From Taibaiella koreensis (GTDB lineage: Bacteria > Bacteroidota > Bacteroidia > Chitinophagales > Chitinophagaceae), in contig NZ_QVNU01000003.1 of assembly GCF_003545715.1 (NCBI RefSeq), forward strand, positions 682,001 through 746,000: a DNA stretch of 64,000 nucleotides, in the 5' to 3' direction. The translations under genes were made by a program, and so were the position numbers. How positions within the stretch are numbered: position 1 is the stretch's first letter; each line of letters begins with the position of its first letter. The notes beneath the pieces were generated by a model, which ran no database searches, was not told the origin of the DNA, and was given only the letters and a program-made list of their open reading frames with translations. Shown here one piece after another: positions 42,821-50,501 of the stretch.

Positions 42821-42858
42821 ACTATTCCCAACCGAAACAGCGTTGGGAATAGTTTTTT
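42821..42858 (+). terminator. rho-independent terminator of rpsO
   Basis: ACTATTCCCAAC (42821-42832) pairs perfectly with GTTGGGAATAGT (42842-42853), followed by five more T. Confidence 0.95.
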
Positions 42859-42913
42859 GCGTTTATAGCCGGCTTGTATAAATAAGCTTAACCTGTTTCG
42901 CTTTGTTTGGATT

Positions 42914-43327
42914 ATGAGACTATTGGCCTTCCTGTTGATGCTAGTGTTCTTATCCGGCTGTCAGTCGGCCCTGGATGATATGGTGAGCCTGCAGCTCCGC
43001 AAAGAAGCCGAACAGCTCAATAAAAAGGGACCCAGGGAAGTAGCCGATGGTGTGCGCATGGACAGTGTATCGGCGAAAGGCAAAAGCATAAAGTTCAGCT
43101 ATACGCTGGTACATGTGGCCAAAGGCGATGTGGATCCGGCGAGCTTTTACCACAAGGTAAAAAAAGAGCTGACCGACTATGCCGATACCATGGCAGAGAT
43201 GCAGTTTTACAGGAAAAACAAGATCCAGGTAAGCTATGCTTACTATTATAAGAACGGCACACCACTGACGACAATTATAGTGAAGCCGGGCGCAGACCTG
43301 GCCGGCGCCGGTGATCGCAGCAAATGA
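42914..43327 (+). CDS. small lipoprotein of unknown function
   Basis: A 137-aa protein with a lipoprotein signal (LLAFLLMLVFLSGC, Cys ~16). The mature part is mixed charged with a beta-rich middle (GKSIKFSYTLVHVAKGDVDP) and Lys/Tyr-rich end. No family recognised. It is followed after 8 bp by a small membrane protein and may form a two-gene unit with it, upstream of pnp. Confidence 0.7.
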   Translation: MRLLAFLLMLVFLSGCQSALDDMVSLQLRKEAEQLNKKGPREVADGVRMDSVSAKGKSIKFSYTLVHVAKGDVDPASFYHKVKKELTDYADTMAEMQFYRKNKIQVSYAYYYKNGTPLTTIIVKPGADLAGAGDRSK

Positions 43328-43335
43328 TATAGCCC

Positions 43336-43521
43336 ATGATCAAAAAATACGGAATGCTGATTTGGCGTGTCATAGCCATGATCGCGCTGATCGTTTGCCT
43401 GGTATGGGCAACCAGAGATGGCAACAAGCTCCTGGTGATCCTGTGCAGCGTGCTGCTGATAATGAACGCGGGCTTTCTGGTTCTGCTGATCAGAAGATAC
43501 AGGGCACAGAACAGGTTGTGA
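43336..43521 (+). CDS. 61-aa membrane peptide
   Basis: A short protein with two hydrophobic helices (WRVIAMIALIVCLVWA and LLVILCSVLLIMNAGFLVLL) and a basic C-terminus. Probably an inner-membrane hairpin. It starts 8 bp after the lipoprotein gene. No family is recognised, but the clean spacing and helix pattern support it being real. Confidence 0.6.
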   Translation: MIKKYGMLIWRVIAMIALIVCLVWATRDGNKLLVILCSVLLIMNAGFLVLLIRRYRAQNRL

Positions 43522-43624
43522 AAAATTTAATTAAGCATTCAATACAAATACCGTCCTTTTATACCCGGGGCAAAAGGACAAAACGCTGAAACAAGGCCCC
43601 AGATGACAAAATAAATAGCAAATT

Positions 43625-45892
43625 ATGATGCTGAAACCAATTTCCGTATCGTTCAAGCTGGACGATGGACGTGAAGTTACAATCGAAACGGGCAAGCTCG
43701 CCCGTCAGGCCGATGGTTCCGTAACCGTGCGTTGCGGCAACGCCATTCTGCTGGCAACAGTAGTCGCGGCTACCGAGCCCAAACCAGGACAGTCTTTCTT
43801 TCCCCTGACTGTCGATTACCAGGAAAAATTCGCTTCTGCGGGCCGCATTCCCGGCTCTTTCTTCAAACGTGAAGGCCGCATCAGCGATTACGAAGTATTG
43901 ATCTCCCGTCTGATCGACCGGGCATTGCGTCCCCTGTTCCCGGAAAATTATTTCTGCGAGGTACAGGTTATTGTTAACCTCATCTCCAACGATCCTGAGG
44001 TACAGCCCGATGCGCTGGCCTGTCTGGCTGCTTCTGCAGCCTTGGCGGTTTCTGATATTCCTATCCAGGAAATTATTTCCGAAGTGCGTGTAAGCCGTAT
44101 CAATGGCGAATATGTAATTAATCCTACCACTACGCAGATGAAATCCTCCGATATGGACTTCATCATCGCCGCTACCGACAAGAATATTATGATGGTGGAA
44201 GGCGAGGCGAAAGAGTGCCAGGAAGAAGATATGATCATCGCCATTGAGAAAGCCCATGAAGCGATACGTGTACAGGTGAAAGCTCAGGAAGAGTTGCGCG
44301 CCAAAGTAGGCGTGACCGCCAAAAGAGAAGTTGCCGCTCCTTATGAGAATGAGGAAATAAAAAATAAAGTAGAGGCTTTCGCCGGCGCCCGTGTACTGGA
44401 AATTTCCCGTGGCGGTACCGGTAAGCACGAGCGCAGCAATGCCTATAAAGTGGTGAAAGAAGAATTGATGGCTTCTTTCCCCGAAGATACGCCTGATGAG
44501 GACCTGGCCCTGGCCAAACGTGTGTACGAAGACCTGATGTTCTATACCGTACGCAATATGATCCTGGATGAAGGCCGTCGCCTGGATGGCCGTCGCCTGG
44601 ATGAAGTGCGTCCGTTGGAAATGGAGGTGGATTACCTGCCTTCTCCCCACGGCGCTGCCTTATTTACCCGCGGTGAAACACAGGCCTTGTCTACCGTTAC
44701 CTTAGGTACCAAAGACGACGAGATGCTGGTAGAAACCGCCGGTACTTCAGTTTACAGGACTTTTTACCTGCACTATAATTTCCCGCCGTTCTCTACCGGC
44801 GAAGTGAAACCACAGCGTGGTCCCAGCCGTCGTGAAGTAGGTCACGGTAACCTGGCCAAGCGTTCCCTGGAAATGATGATGCCCGAGGGCTATCCATACA
44901 CGGTGCGTATCGTATCCGATATCCTGGAATCCAACGGTTCTTCTTCTATGGCTACCGTATGTGCCGGTTCCCTGGCGCTTATGGATGCAGGCGTGCTTTA
45001 TCCCAAGCACGTAGGCGGTGTGGCCATGGGCCTGATCAGTCGCGCCGGCGATGGCAAATGGGCAGTGCTTACCGATATCCTGGGCGATGAAGATCACCTG
45101 GGCGATATGGACTTTAAAGTAACCGGTACCCGCGATGGCATATGCGGTATCCAGATGGATATTAAAGTAGACGGCCTTAGCATGGATGTTATGCGGAGCG
45201 CTCTGGAGCAAGCCCGTCGCGGACGGCTGCACATCCTTGACGCAATGTATGTCTGCATCCCCGAGCGTCGTGCCGACCTGAAACCGCAGGCGCCACGCAT
45301 CGAGCAGATCATCATCGACCGCGAGTACATCGGCGCCGTGATCGGACCAGGTGGTAAGATCATCCAGGAGATCCAGCGCGAAACGGATACCGAGATTAAT
45401 ATCGAAGAAGTAGGCGAAACCGGCGTGGTGAAGATCTTCTCCAACAATGGCGAAAACCTGGCCAAGGCACTTTCCTGGATCAAAGGCATCGTTGCGGTAC
45501 CCGAGATCGGCGAGACTTACGATTCCGTAGTGAAATCCGTAATGCCTTACGGCGCCTTCGTAGAGTTCATGCCGGGCAAGCAAGGCCTGCTGCATATCTC
45601 CGAAGTAAGCTGGAAACGTCTTGATAACCTCGACGGCGTGCTGAACGAAGGCGACAAGATCAAGATCAAACTGGTAGGCCTCGATCCCAAGACCGGTAAA
45701 TTCCGCCTGAGCCGCAAGGTGCTGATGGAAAAGCCCGAAGGTTACGTAGAGCAGCCTGAGCGCCCCGAAAGAGGGGAGAGAGGCGAAAGAGGCGAACGCC
45801 GTGAGCGTCCCGAACGCCGCGACGGTGAGCGTCGTGATCGCCCCGAACGCCGGCCCAAAGAAGAGCCTAAAGCAGAATCAAGCGAAGACTAG
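43625..45892 (+). CDS. pnp: polynucleotide phosphorylase
   Basis: A 755-aa 3'-5' exoribonuclease that degrades RNA with phosphate. Two RNase PH domains (~10-225 and ~320-560) contain the FFKREGR and RPLFPENYF segments and the LTDILGDEDHLGDMDFKVTG active-site region. A KH domain (~562-620; GAVIGPGGKIIQEIQRET) and an S1 domain (~625-700; YGAFVEFMPGKQGLLHISEV) follow. The last ~45 residues are an Arg/Glu/Pro-rich tail with repeats such as RGERGERGERRERPERR, likely a disordered RNA- or partner-binding extension. ATG occurs twice at the start (43625, 43628). Confidence 0.97.
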   Translation: MMLKPISVSFKLDDGREVTIETGKLARQADGSVTVRCGNAILLATVVAATEPKPGQSFFPLTVDYQEKFASAGRIPGSFFKREGRISDYEVLISRLIDRALRPLFPENYFCEVQVIVNLISNDPEVQPDALACLAASAALAVSDIPIQEIISEVRVSRINGEYVINPTTTQMKSSDMDFIIAATDKNIMMVEGEAKECQEEDMIIAIEKAHEAIRVQVKAQEELRAKVGVTAKREVAAPYENEEIKNKVEAFAGARVLEISRGGTGKHERSNAYKVVKEELMASFPEDTPDEDLALAKRVYEDLMFYTVRNMILDEGRRLDGRRLDEVRPLEMEVDYLPSPHGAALFTRGETQALSTVTLGTKDDEMLVETAGTSVYRTFYLHYNFPPFSTGEVKPQRGPSRREVGHGNLAKRSLEMMMPEGYPYTVRIVSDILESNGSSSMATVCAGSLALMDAGVLYPKHVGGVAMGLISRAGDGKWAVLTDILGDEDHLGDMDFKVTGTRDGICGIQMDIKVDGLSMDVMRSALEQARRGRLHILDAMYVCIPERRADLKPQAPRIEQIIIDREYIGAVIGPGGKIIQEIQRETDTEINIEEVGETGVVKIFSNNGENLAKALSWIKGIVAVPEIGETYDSVVKSVMPYGAFVEFMPGKQGLLHISEVSWKRLDNLDGVLNEGDKIKIKLVGLDPKTGKFRLSRKVLMEKPEGYVEQPERPERGERGERGERRERPERRDGERRDRPERRPKEEPKAESSED

Positions 45893-45916
45893 TTCCAAGC
45901 CTGTTCTATAACTGTC

Positions 45917-45950
45917 AATGCCTGCCTTCGCAAGAGGGCAGGCATTCTTC
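45917..45950 (+). terminator. terminator of pnp
   Basis: AATGCCTGCC (45917-45926) pairs with GGCAGGCATT (45937-45946), then CTTC. 24 bp after the stop. Confidence 0.85.
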
Positions 45951-46097
45951 TCTATACGGCACAAAGGCGCATATCCAAAATGTAAACTGCCTGTTCTATT
46001 CCGGTGGCGTGTGAAATCTAATCCAGACCTATCATAAAAATGTTTGCCTTAGTACTAATGCCGGCTTTTTCCATGATACCTTTATCTTTGATGAAGC

Positions 46098-46547
46098 ATG
46101 GAGGACATTAACCTGATACCGATGGAAGAAGATTATAAAGATCAATTGAGGCTCGCTTATCTGAGGCCTCTGAGGAAGGGTGTCGGTTTACTTTCTGCTT
46201 TTACTTTTCTGATCGCATTTATGGGTGTATATATAGCTATTCACCGGTCCGCTTACCACATCTTATTTTTCCTCCTGCCTTTGGGTTTTGCCTATCTCTA
46301 CATCCTAAATAAACTCAGGCAGGTCAAGCTTCACTATTACAAAGATTATAGATTGGGTTATATCGTAAAAGAACAGGTAAAGATCACCAAAGTATTCGAT
46401 ACGCCATCCGGTATCAATATCTACTGGCTTTCTTCCGAAGACATCAAAAGCTTTGTTCCCGATCCTTACCGCATCTTCAGGGAAGGCGATAGGGTCTTTG
46501 TCTACTATCTGAAGCATGCGAAGGAATACCTGGCCTATGAACTATAA
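46098..46547 (+). CDS. membrane protein of unknown function, two helices
   Basis: A 149-aa protein. Two adjacent transmembrane helices (GLLSAFTFLIAFMGVYIAI and YHILFFLLPLGFAYLYIL, residues ~28-72) separate a short acidic N-terminus from a ~75-residue C-terminal domain (GYIVKEQVKITKVFDTPSG, then FREGDRVFVYYLKHAKEYL), a small beta-rich fold. No family name can be given. Confidence 0.65.
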   Translation: MEDINLIPMEEDYKDQLRLAYLRPLRKGVGLLSAFTFLIAFMGVYIAIHRSAYHILFFLLPLGFAYLYILNKLRQVKLHYYKDYRLGYIVKEQVKITKVFDTPSGINIYWLSSEDIKSFVPDPYRIFREGDRVFVYYLKHAKEYLAYEL

Positions 46548-46632
46548 GTAACCGGCAGGAAATTGTTAAAAGCATGCTCCGGCGGGAACTTATTCGCATA
46601 AATAATGTTTTTAAACAAACAAAACAACGCTT

Positions 46633-46911
46633 ATGCAGCCACTGGAAAAACTGAGAATGATGGAGAAAATAGGGCGGGAGCTGGAAGACCTGGCCAACAG
46701 CCAGACTGCCGTGCTAAAAAAGATCTCGCAGATCGAGGCCGACAACATTAACCTCAACAATAAAGGCCTGGAAGAAAAGCTGATGAAGATATTTGAACAT
46801 ATCAGCGAGAACCAGGACCTGGTTACTAGTCTGGCAGGCTCTTTTACTGTTGAAACGGATGAGTTCAGAACGGCAAACAAGCTGGATGAGGTACCCGACC
46901 TGGAAGCCTAG
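46633..46911 (+). CDS. small coiled-coil protein
   Basis: A 92-aa acidic protein, mostly helical with heptad-like spacing (KIGRELEDLANSQTAVLKKI, NNKGLEEKLMKIFEHISENQ). No signal peptide or membrane segment, and no recognised family. A repeat element begins 18 bp after its stop. Confidence 0.55.
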   Translation: MQPLEKLRMMEKIGRELEDLANSQTAVLKKISQIEADNINLNNKGLEEKLMKIFEHISENQDLVTSLAGSFTVETDEFRTANKLDEVPDLEA

Positions 46912-46928
46912 CCAAAAGCAGTTTTTAT

Positions 46929-47057
46929 TGACTATCCGGATAAAGGAAACAGAATACAATTTGCTTCTAAATAACGGTTGCTGAGCTCGTCGAAGCATCA
47001 TCTTTGTCCTTTCGACAAGCTCAAGAACCGCCTTTGTTTCCTATATCCGGATGGTCA
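46929..47057. repeat. 130-bp inverted-repeat element, copy B
   Basis: Reverse orientation relative to copies A and C. It differs from copy C at about 7 of 127 positions. Ends read GACTATCCGGATAAAGGAAAC and, on the other strand, GACCATCCGGATATAGGAAAC. Flanking TTTTA on both sides is too AT-rich to be a convincing target duplication. Confidence 0.88.
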
Positions 47058-47109
47058 GACAATTTTAATACAGGAGCGTATGGGAAAACCGTACGCTTCT
47101 TTTTTTGCT

Positions 47110-47637
47110 TTATCCCAAGACCCTGTCATCTTCATACAAGACCGCATCTGGCTGTTCCAGCGCCATCTGCTCCTCGAACGAAGGTTGCAGATGCCTGATC
47201 AGCATTGCCGCTGAAGGCCGCACGATGATAAAAGTAAGAATAACCGCACCGGCGATAATGAGGTAATAATAGTTCCCGCTCAGCAGGAACAACATAGTGG
47301 CCACGAGAGACGGTGCTTCCATGGCGGCATACCGCAGGAGAGATGCGCTGCGGTAACCGGCATACTTTTCGGTTGAGGGCGGCAACAGCTTCAGATTTGT
47401 TATCCTTTGTTTAAACAGGAACCAGCCGGCAGCAACACCACCTGCTGCTATTGCCGGAGCGATATACAGTAAGCTCCCGCGAACCTCAGGCGAAAAGGAA
47501 ATGGGTGCCATGGCATGGGTTATATTGAGGAACAGGGAGACCAGGACAAAAATTACCTGCCCGGAGACCAGGGCAAGATGCAGGATCATTAACGACCTGA
47601 TATAGGTCCCGGTAAGTACTTCTACCTTTTGCACCAT
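47110..47637 (-). CDS. four-helix membrane protein of unknown function
   Basis: A 175-aa protein started at ATG 47637 (MVQKVEVLTGTYIRS). The frame extends to 47661 but that part overlaps a TATATTTG box (47657-47650). Four hydrophobic segments are visible (LMILHLALVSGQVIFVLVSL, LLYIAPAIAAGGVAAGWFL, APSLVATMLFLLSG, YYYLIIAGAVILTFIIV), then an acidic cytosolic tail. The gene lies between two inverted copies of the 130-bp repeat. Confidence 0.7.
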   Translation of the reverse strand: MVQKVEVLTGTYIRSLMILHLALVSGQVIFVLVSLFLNITHAMAPISFSPEVRGSLLYIAPAIAAGGVAAGWFLFKQRITNLKLLPPSTEKYAGYRSASLLRYAAMEAPSLVATMLFLLSGNYYYLIIAGAVILTFIIVRPSAAMLIRHLQPSFEEQMALEQPDAVLYEDDRVLG

Positions 47638-47777
47638 TTTTTTTAAGGACAAATATAACAAGAAGGCGATAGCGGTATGTTAATCGTACCGGAGATATCC
47701 GGTCAATTCTTTTATACGAAACCGGATTACATCGTAAAGGTTTCTCCTACATTTGTGCCTCGGTTATTTATTTTATC

Positions 47778-47906
47778 TGAGTATCCGTATATAGGAAACA
47801 AAGCCGGTCCTTGAGCTTGTCGAAAGGACAAAGATGGTGCTTCGACGAGCTCAGCAACCGTTATTTAGAAGCAAATTGTATTCTGTTTCCTATATCCGGA
47901 TAGTCA
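47778..47906. repeat. 130-bp inverted-repeat element, copy C
   Basis: Nearly identical to copy B but inverted. Flanked by TTTATTTTA on both sides (47767-47775 and 47908-47916), a candidate 9-bp target-site duplication. It ends 20 bp before the serine hydrolase start, so it forms most of that gene's upstream region. Confidence 0.88.
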
Positions 47907-47926
47907 CTTTATTTTAAAAGATAAAA

Positions 47927-49738
47927 ATGAAAAAGTACTACGCGCTATTGTTGGGTCTTTGCCTGGTATGCACGACCTGGGCACAGGAAACGCAATCCTC
48001 TGACAAACGTCTTGCCGGCATCGAGACATCCCTGTCAAAGCTGCTGGACGACTGGCATGCAGCCGGCTTTGCCGTTGCTGTGGTCGAAAAAAATAAGGTG
48101 ATCTATAGCAGGGGATTCGGTTATCGCGACTATGAAGGCAAAAAGCCGGTAACACCCAATACGCTTTTTGCAATAGGTTCCTCTACCAAGGCCTTTACCT
48201 GCGGCCTGGTAGGCTTGCTGCAAAAAGACGGGAAGGTACAGCTCGACAATAAGATCAGGGATTACCTGCCCGACCTGCATTTTTACAACGACAATATGGA
48301 TGCCAATATTACGATACGGGATATGATGTGTCATCGCACGGGTCTTTCCCGCCACGATTACTCCTGGTACTTCTTCAACACCAGGGCCCGGGATAGCATG
48401 CTGTACCGCGTACGGTATATGGAACCTACTGCTGCTATCCGGGAAAAGTGGCAATACAACAACTTTATGTTCCTGGGGCAGGGCGTGCTGGTGGAAAAGC
48501 TTACCGGTCGCAGTTGGGAAGATAATATCCGTGAAAAATTCTTCGCTCCCCTGGAAATGACCCGGTCCGGTCTCTCGATCCAAACCCTGCAACAGGATCC
48601 CGATGCTTCGCTGGGATATAAGGTGGGTAAAGACGGCGTGATCAGGAAAATGGGATACTACGATATCGCTGGTATGGGCCCTGCGGGCAGTATCAACAGC
48701 AGCGCGATGGAAATGGCACATTGGGTAATGATGTGGATCAACGGCGGACAGTATAAAGGTAAAGAAGTGCTGCCGCCCTTTTATGTCTCCGACGCCATCT
48801 CGGCGCAAATGGCTATGGGCGACGGTGCGCCCGGCAAGGAACATCCCGATCTGCATGGCGGCAGCTATGGCCTGGGCTGGTTTCTCAACTCTTATCGTGG
48901 CCATTACCGTGTGGATCATGGTGGCAATATCGACGGATTTTCGGCCAACATTTCCTTCTTTCCCAACGATAGTGTCGGCATCGTTATTCTCAGCAATCAA
49001 AACAACTCGCCTTTGCCTGTACTTGCCCGTAACCTGATCGCTGACAAGCTTCTGAAGCTGCAATATGTGGACTGGAGTAAAGAAAGGAAGGCGATGGTGG
49101 AGAAGGCAGCGAAGCAGCAAAAAGAAGCAGAGCAGGCTGTAGTGAATGAAGAAAGGCCCAATGCCGGACCTTCCCATCCGCTCCGGGACTACGAAGGCAT
49201 ATACAACAGTCCGGAGGCGGGGGATATGACTATCGCCCTGTCGCAGGATACCTTATGGGGAACAGCGGGGCCAGAGCGCTTTTGCCTGCAACACTATGCC
49301 TACGATATATTTACGCTCAGATGGGTAGATCATACGCAAGGCGTTGTCGATACGGCGGATAAAGGGGTTCGCATCATCTTTCACTATGACGATGATGGTA
49401 AAATAGCTTCGCTGGAAGCCCCTTTCGAAGGCGGCGTGAAGCCAATCGAATTTCTATACAGGCCTGCGGCCAAAGCGGTAACGGCAAACGAGCTCACCCC
49501 ATACACAGGCAATTATGAGCTGTCGGGTGTCCTTATCAAGGTGTATACCAAAGGAGATGTCCTTTATGTAGCTGTGCCGGGACAGCCCGATTATGAAACC
49601 ATTCCTACGGGCAACCATACTTTCTCTTTGAAGCAGATCACTGGCTACAGCGTTCAGTTTGAACCCGGCGACAACGGCGCCATTACCGCGGTAAAGATCA
49701 TCCAGCCCAATGGCACCTTCAAGGCGAAGAAAAAATAA
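47927..49738 (+). CDS. secreted serine hydrolase, class C beta-lactamase fold, with DUF3471 tail
   Basis: A 603-aa exported protein (signal peptide YYALLLGLCLVCTTWAQ). Residues ~30-390 are the beta-lactamase/penicillin-binding transpeptidase-like domain: nucleophile Ser85 in SSTK (85-88), Tyr in the YNNFMF motif, and an HGG motif in VDHGGNIDGFSANI. Such proteins include esterases, D-amino-acid peptidases and true beta-lactamases; the substrate cannot be fixed from sequence. A Lys/Glu/Gln-rich helix (~385-405) leads to a C-terminal beta domain of the DUF3471 type (~415-603). Confidence 0.88.
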   Translation: MKKYYALLLGLCLVCTTWAQETQSSDKRLAGIETSLSKLLDDWHAAGFAVAVVEKNKVIYSRGFGYRDYEGKKPVTPNTLFAIGSSTKAFTCGLVGLLQKDGKVQLDNKIRDYLPDLHFYNDNMDANITIRDMMCHRTGLSRHDYSWYFFNTRARDSMLYRVRYMEPTAAIREKWQYNNFMFLGQGVLVEKLTGRSWEDNIREKFFAPLEMTRSGLSIQTLQQDPDASLGYKVGKDGVIRKMGYYDIAGMGPAGSINSSAMEMAHWVMMWINGGQYKGKEVLPPFYVSDAISAQMAMGDGAPGKEHPDLHGGSYGLGWFLNSYRGHYRVDHGGNIDGFSANISFFPNDSVGIVILSNQNNSPLPVLARNLIADKLLKLQYVDWSKERKAMVEKAAKQQKEAEQAVVNEERPNAGPSHPLRDYEGIYNSPEAGDMTIALSQDTLWGTAGPERFCLQHYAYDIFTLRWVDHTQGVVDTADKGVRIIFHYDDDGKIASLEAPFEGGVKPIEFLYRPAAKAVTANELTPYTGNYELSGVLIKVYTKGDVLYVAVPGQPDYETIPTGNHTFSLKQITGYSVQFEPGDNGAITAVKIIQPNGTFKAKKK

Positions 49739-49781
49739 ATACTGAGCCGGGCTGTGTCCCAAGGCCGGCCGGATACTCCGT

Positions 49782-49816
49782 AAATACCCCGCAGCGCTGT
49801 TGCGGGGTATTTTTAT
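49782..49816 (+). terminator. terminator of the serine hydrolase gene
   Basis: AAATACCCCGCA (49782-49793) pairs perfectly with TGCGGGGTATTT (49801-49812), followed by TT and ATTT. Confidence 0.93.
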
Positions 49817-49923
49817 TTGGATAGAGGCACGCTTGACGTACACATGCACTGTGACGTTGATCACTTCATTCCCGCATGCCGGCAACCCGTAACTTTGCCA
49901 CCGGTTGACCAAAACAAACAACA

Positions 49924-50418
49924 ATGAACGACGGCATGACCGCCCATTTTTTAAGAGTAAGCGCCGGGGAACTGGACACTTACCTGGCCGACAGCGCGCA
50001 ACTGGCAGCGCGAATACATGCCACCGATGAAGATGGACGCCGCTACGACATCGACAAATCATGGGACGGGATCATTTACCTGCTTACGGGGCAAAATTCC
50101 TCTTCGGGCCATCCGCTGGCCCGGCTCATATTCAGCGGGCAGCTGATCGATAAAGATCAAAACCTGGGCACGGGACCCGCGCATTACCTGGATGCCGGCC
50201 AGGTGCAGGCGCTTTATGAAGCGCTGAAAGATATAGACCCTGCTGTGTTGAAGACCCGCTTCGATGCTGCCGCGATGACGGCGGCCGGCGTTTATCCCGG
50301 CAATGCCTGGCAGGAAGAAGGCACTGATGATTACCTGGTTGAATATTTTGAACTGGTGCAGGAAATACTGGCCACTGCAGCCGGTAACAGGGAAGCGTTG
50401 ATCACTTTCCTTCAGTGA
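49924..50418 (+). CDS. YfbM-like DUF1877 protein
   Basis: A 164-aa cytosolic protein. The pattern with IDKSWDGIIYLLTGQNS near residue 45, a YLDAGQVQALYEAL segment at ~90 and the closing VEYFELVQEILATAA is that of DUF1877 (E. coli YfbM). The biological role of the family is unknown. A second ATG at 49936 is possible. It stands alone between a terminator and the M1 peptidase gene. Confidence 0.85.
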   Translation: MNDGMTAHFLRVSAGELDTYLADSAQLAARIHATDEDGRRYDIDKSWDGIIYLLTGQNSSSGHPLARLIFSGQLIDKDQNLGTGPAHYLDAGQVQALYEALKDIDPAVLKTRFDAAAMTAAGVYPGNAWQEEGTDDYLVEYFELVQEILATAAGNREALITFLQ

Positions 50419-50501
50419 GGTATACTATGCGGCGAAGCGGGTATACCGCATGATACCGTTATATTTGCAGCAAGCGCTTTTAGCAGGCGCCGCGATATTC
50501 A

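Noticed and set aside
43559-44650. 363-aa minus-strand open frame opposite pnp
   Set aside because: It is fully antisense to a conserved pnp, has no recognisable domain and has no promoter or start context.
48035-49177. 380-aa minus-strand open frame opposite the serine hydrolase
   Set aside because: Antisense shadow; no signal sequence or domain.
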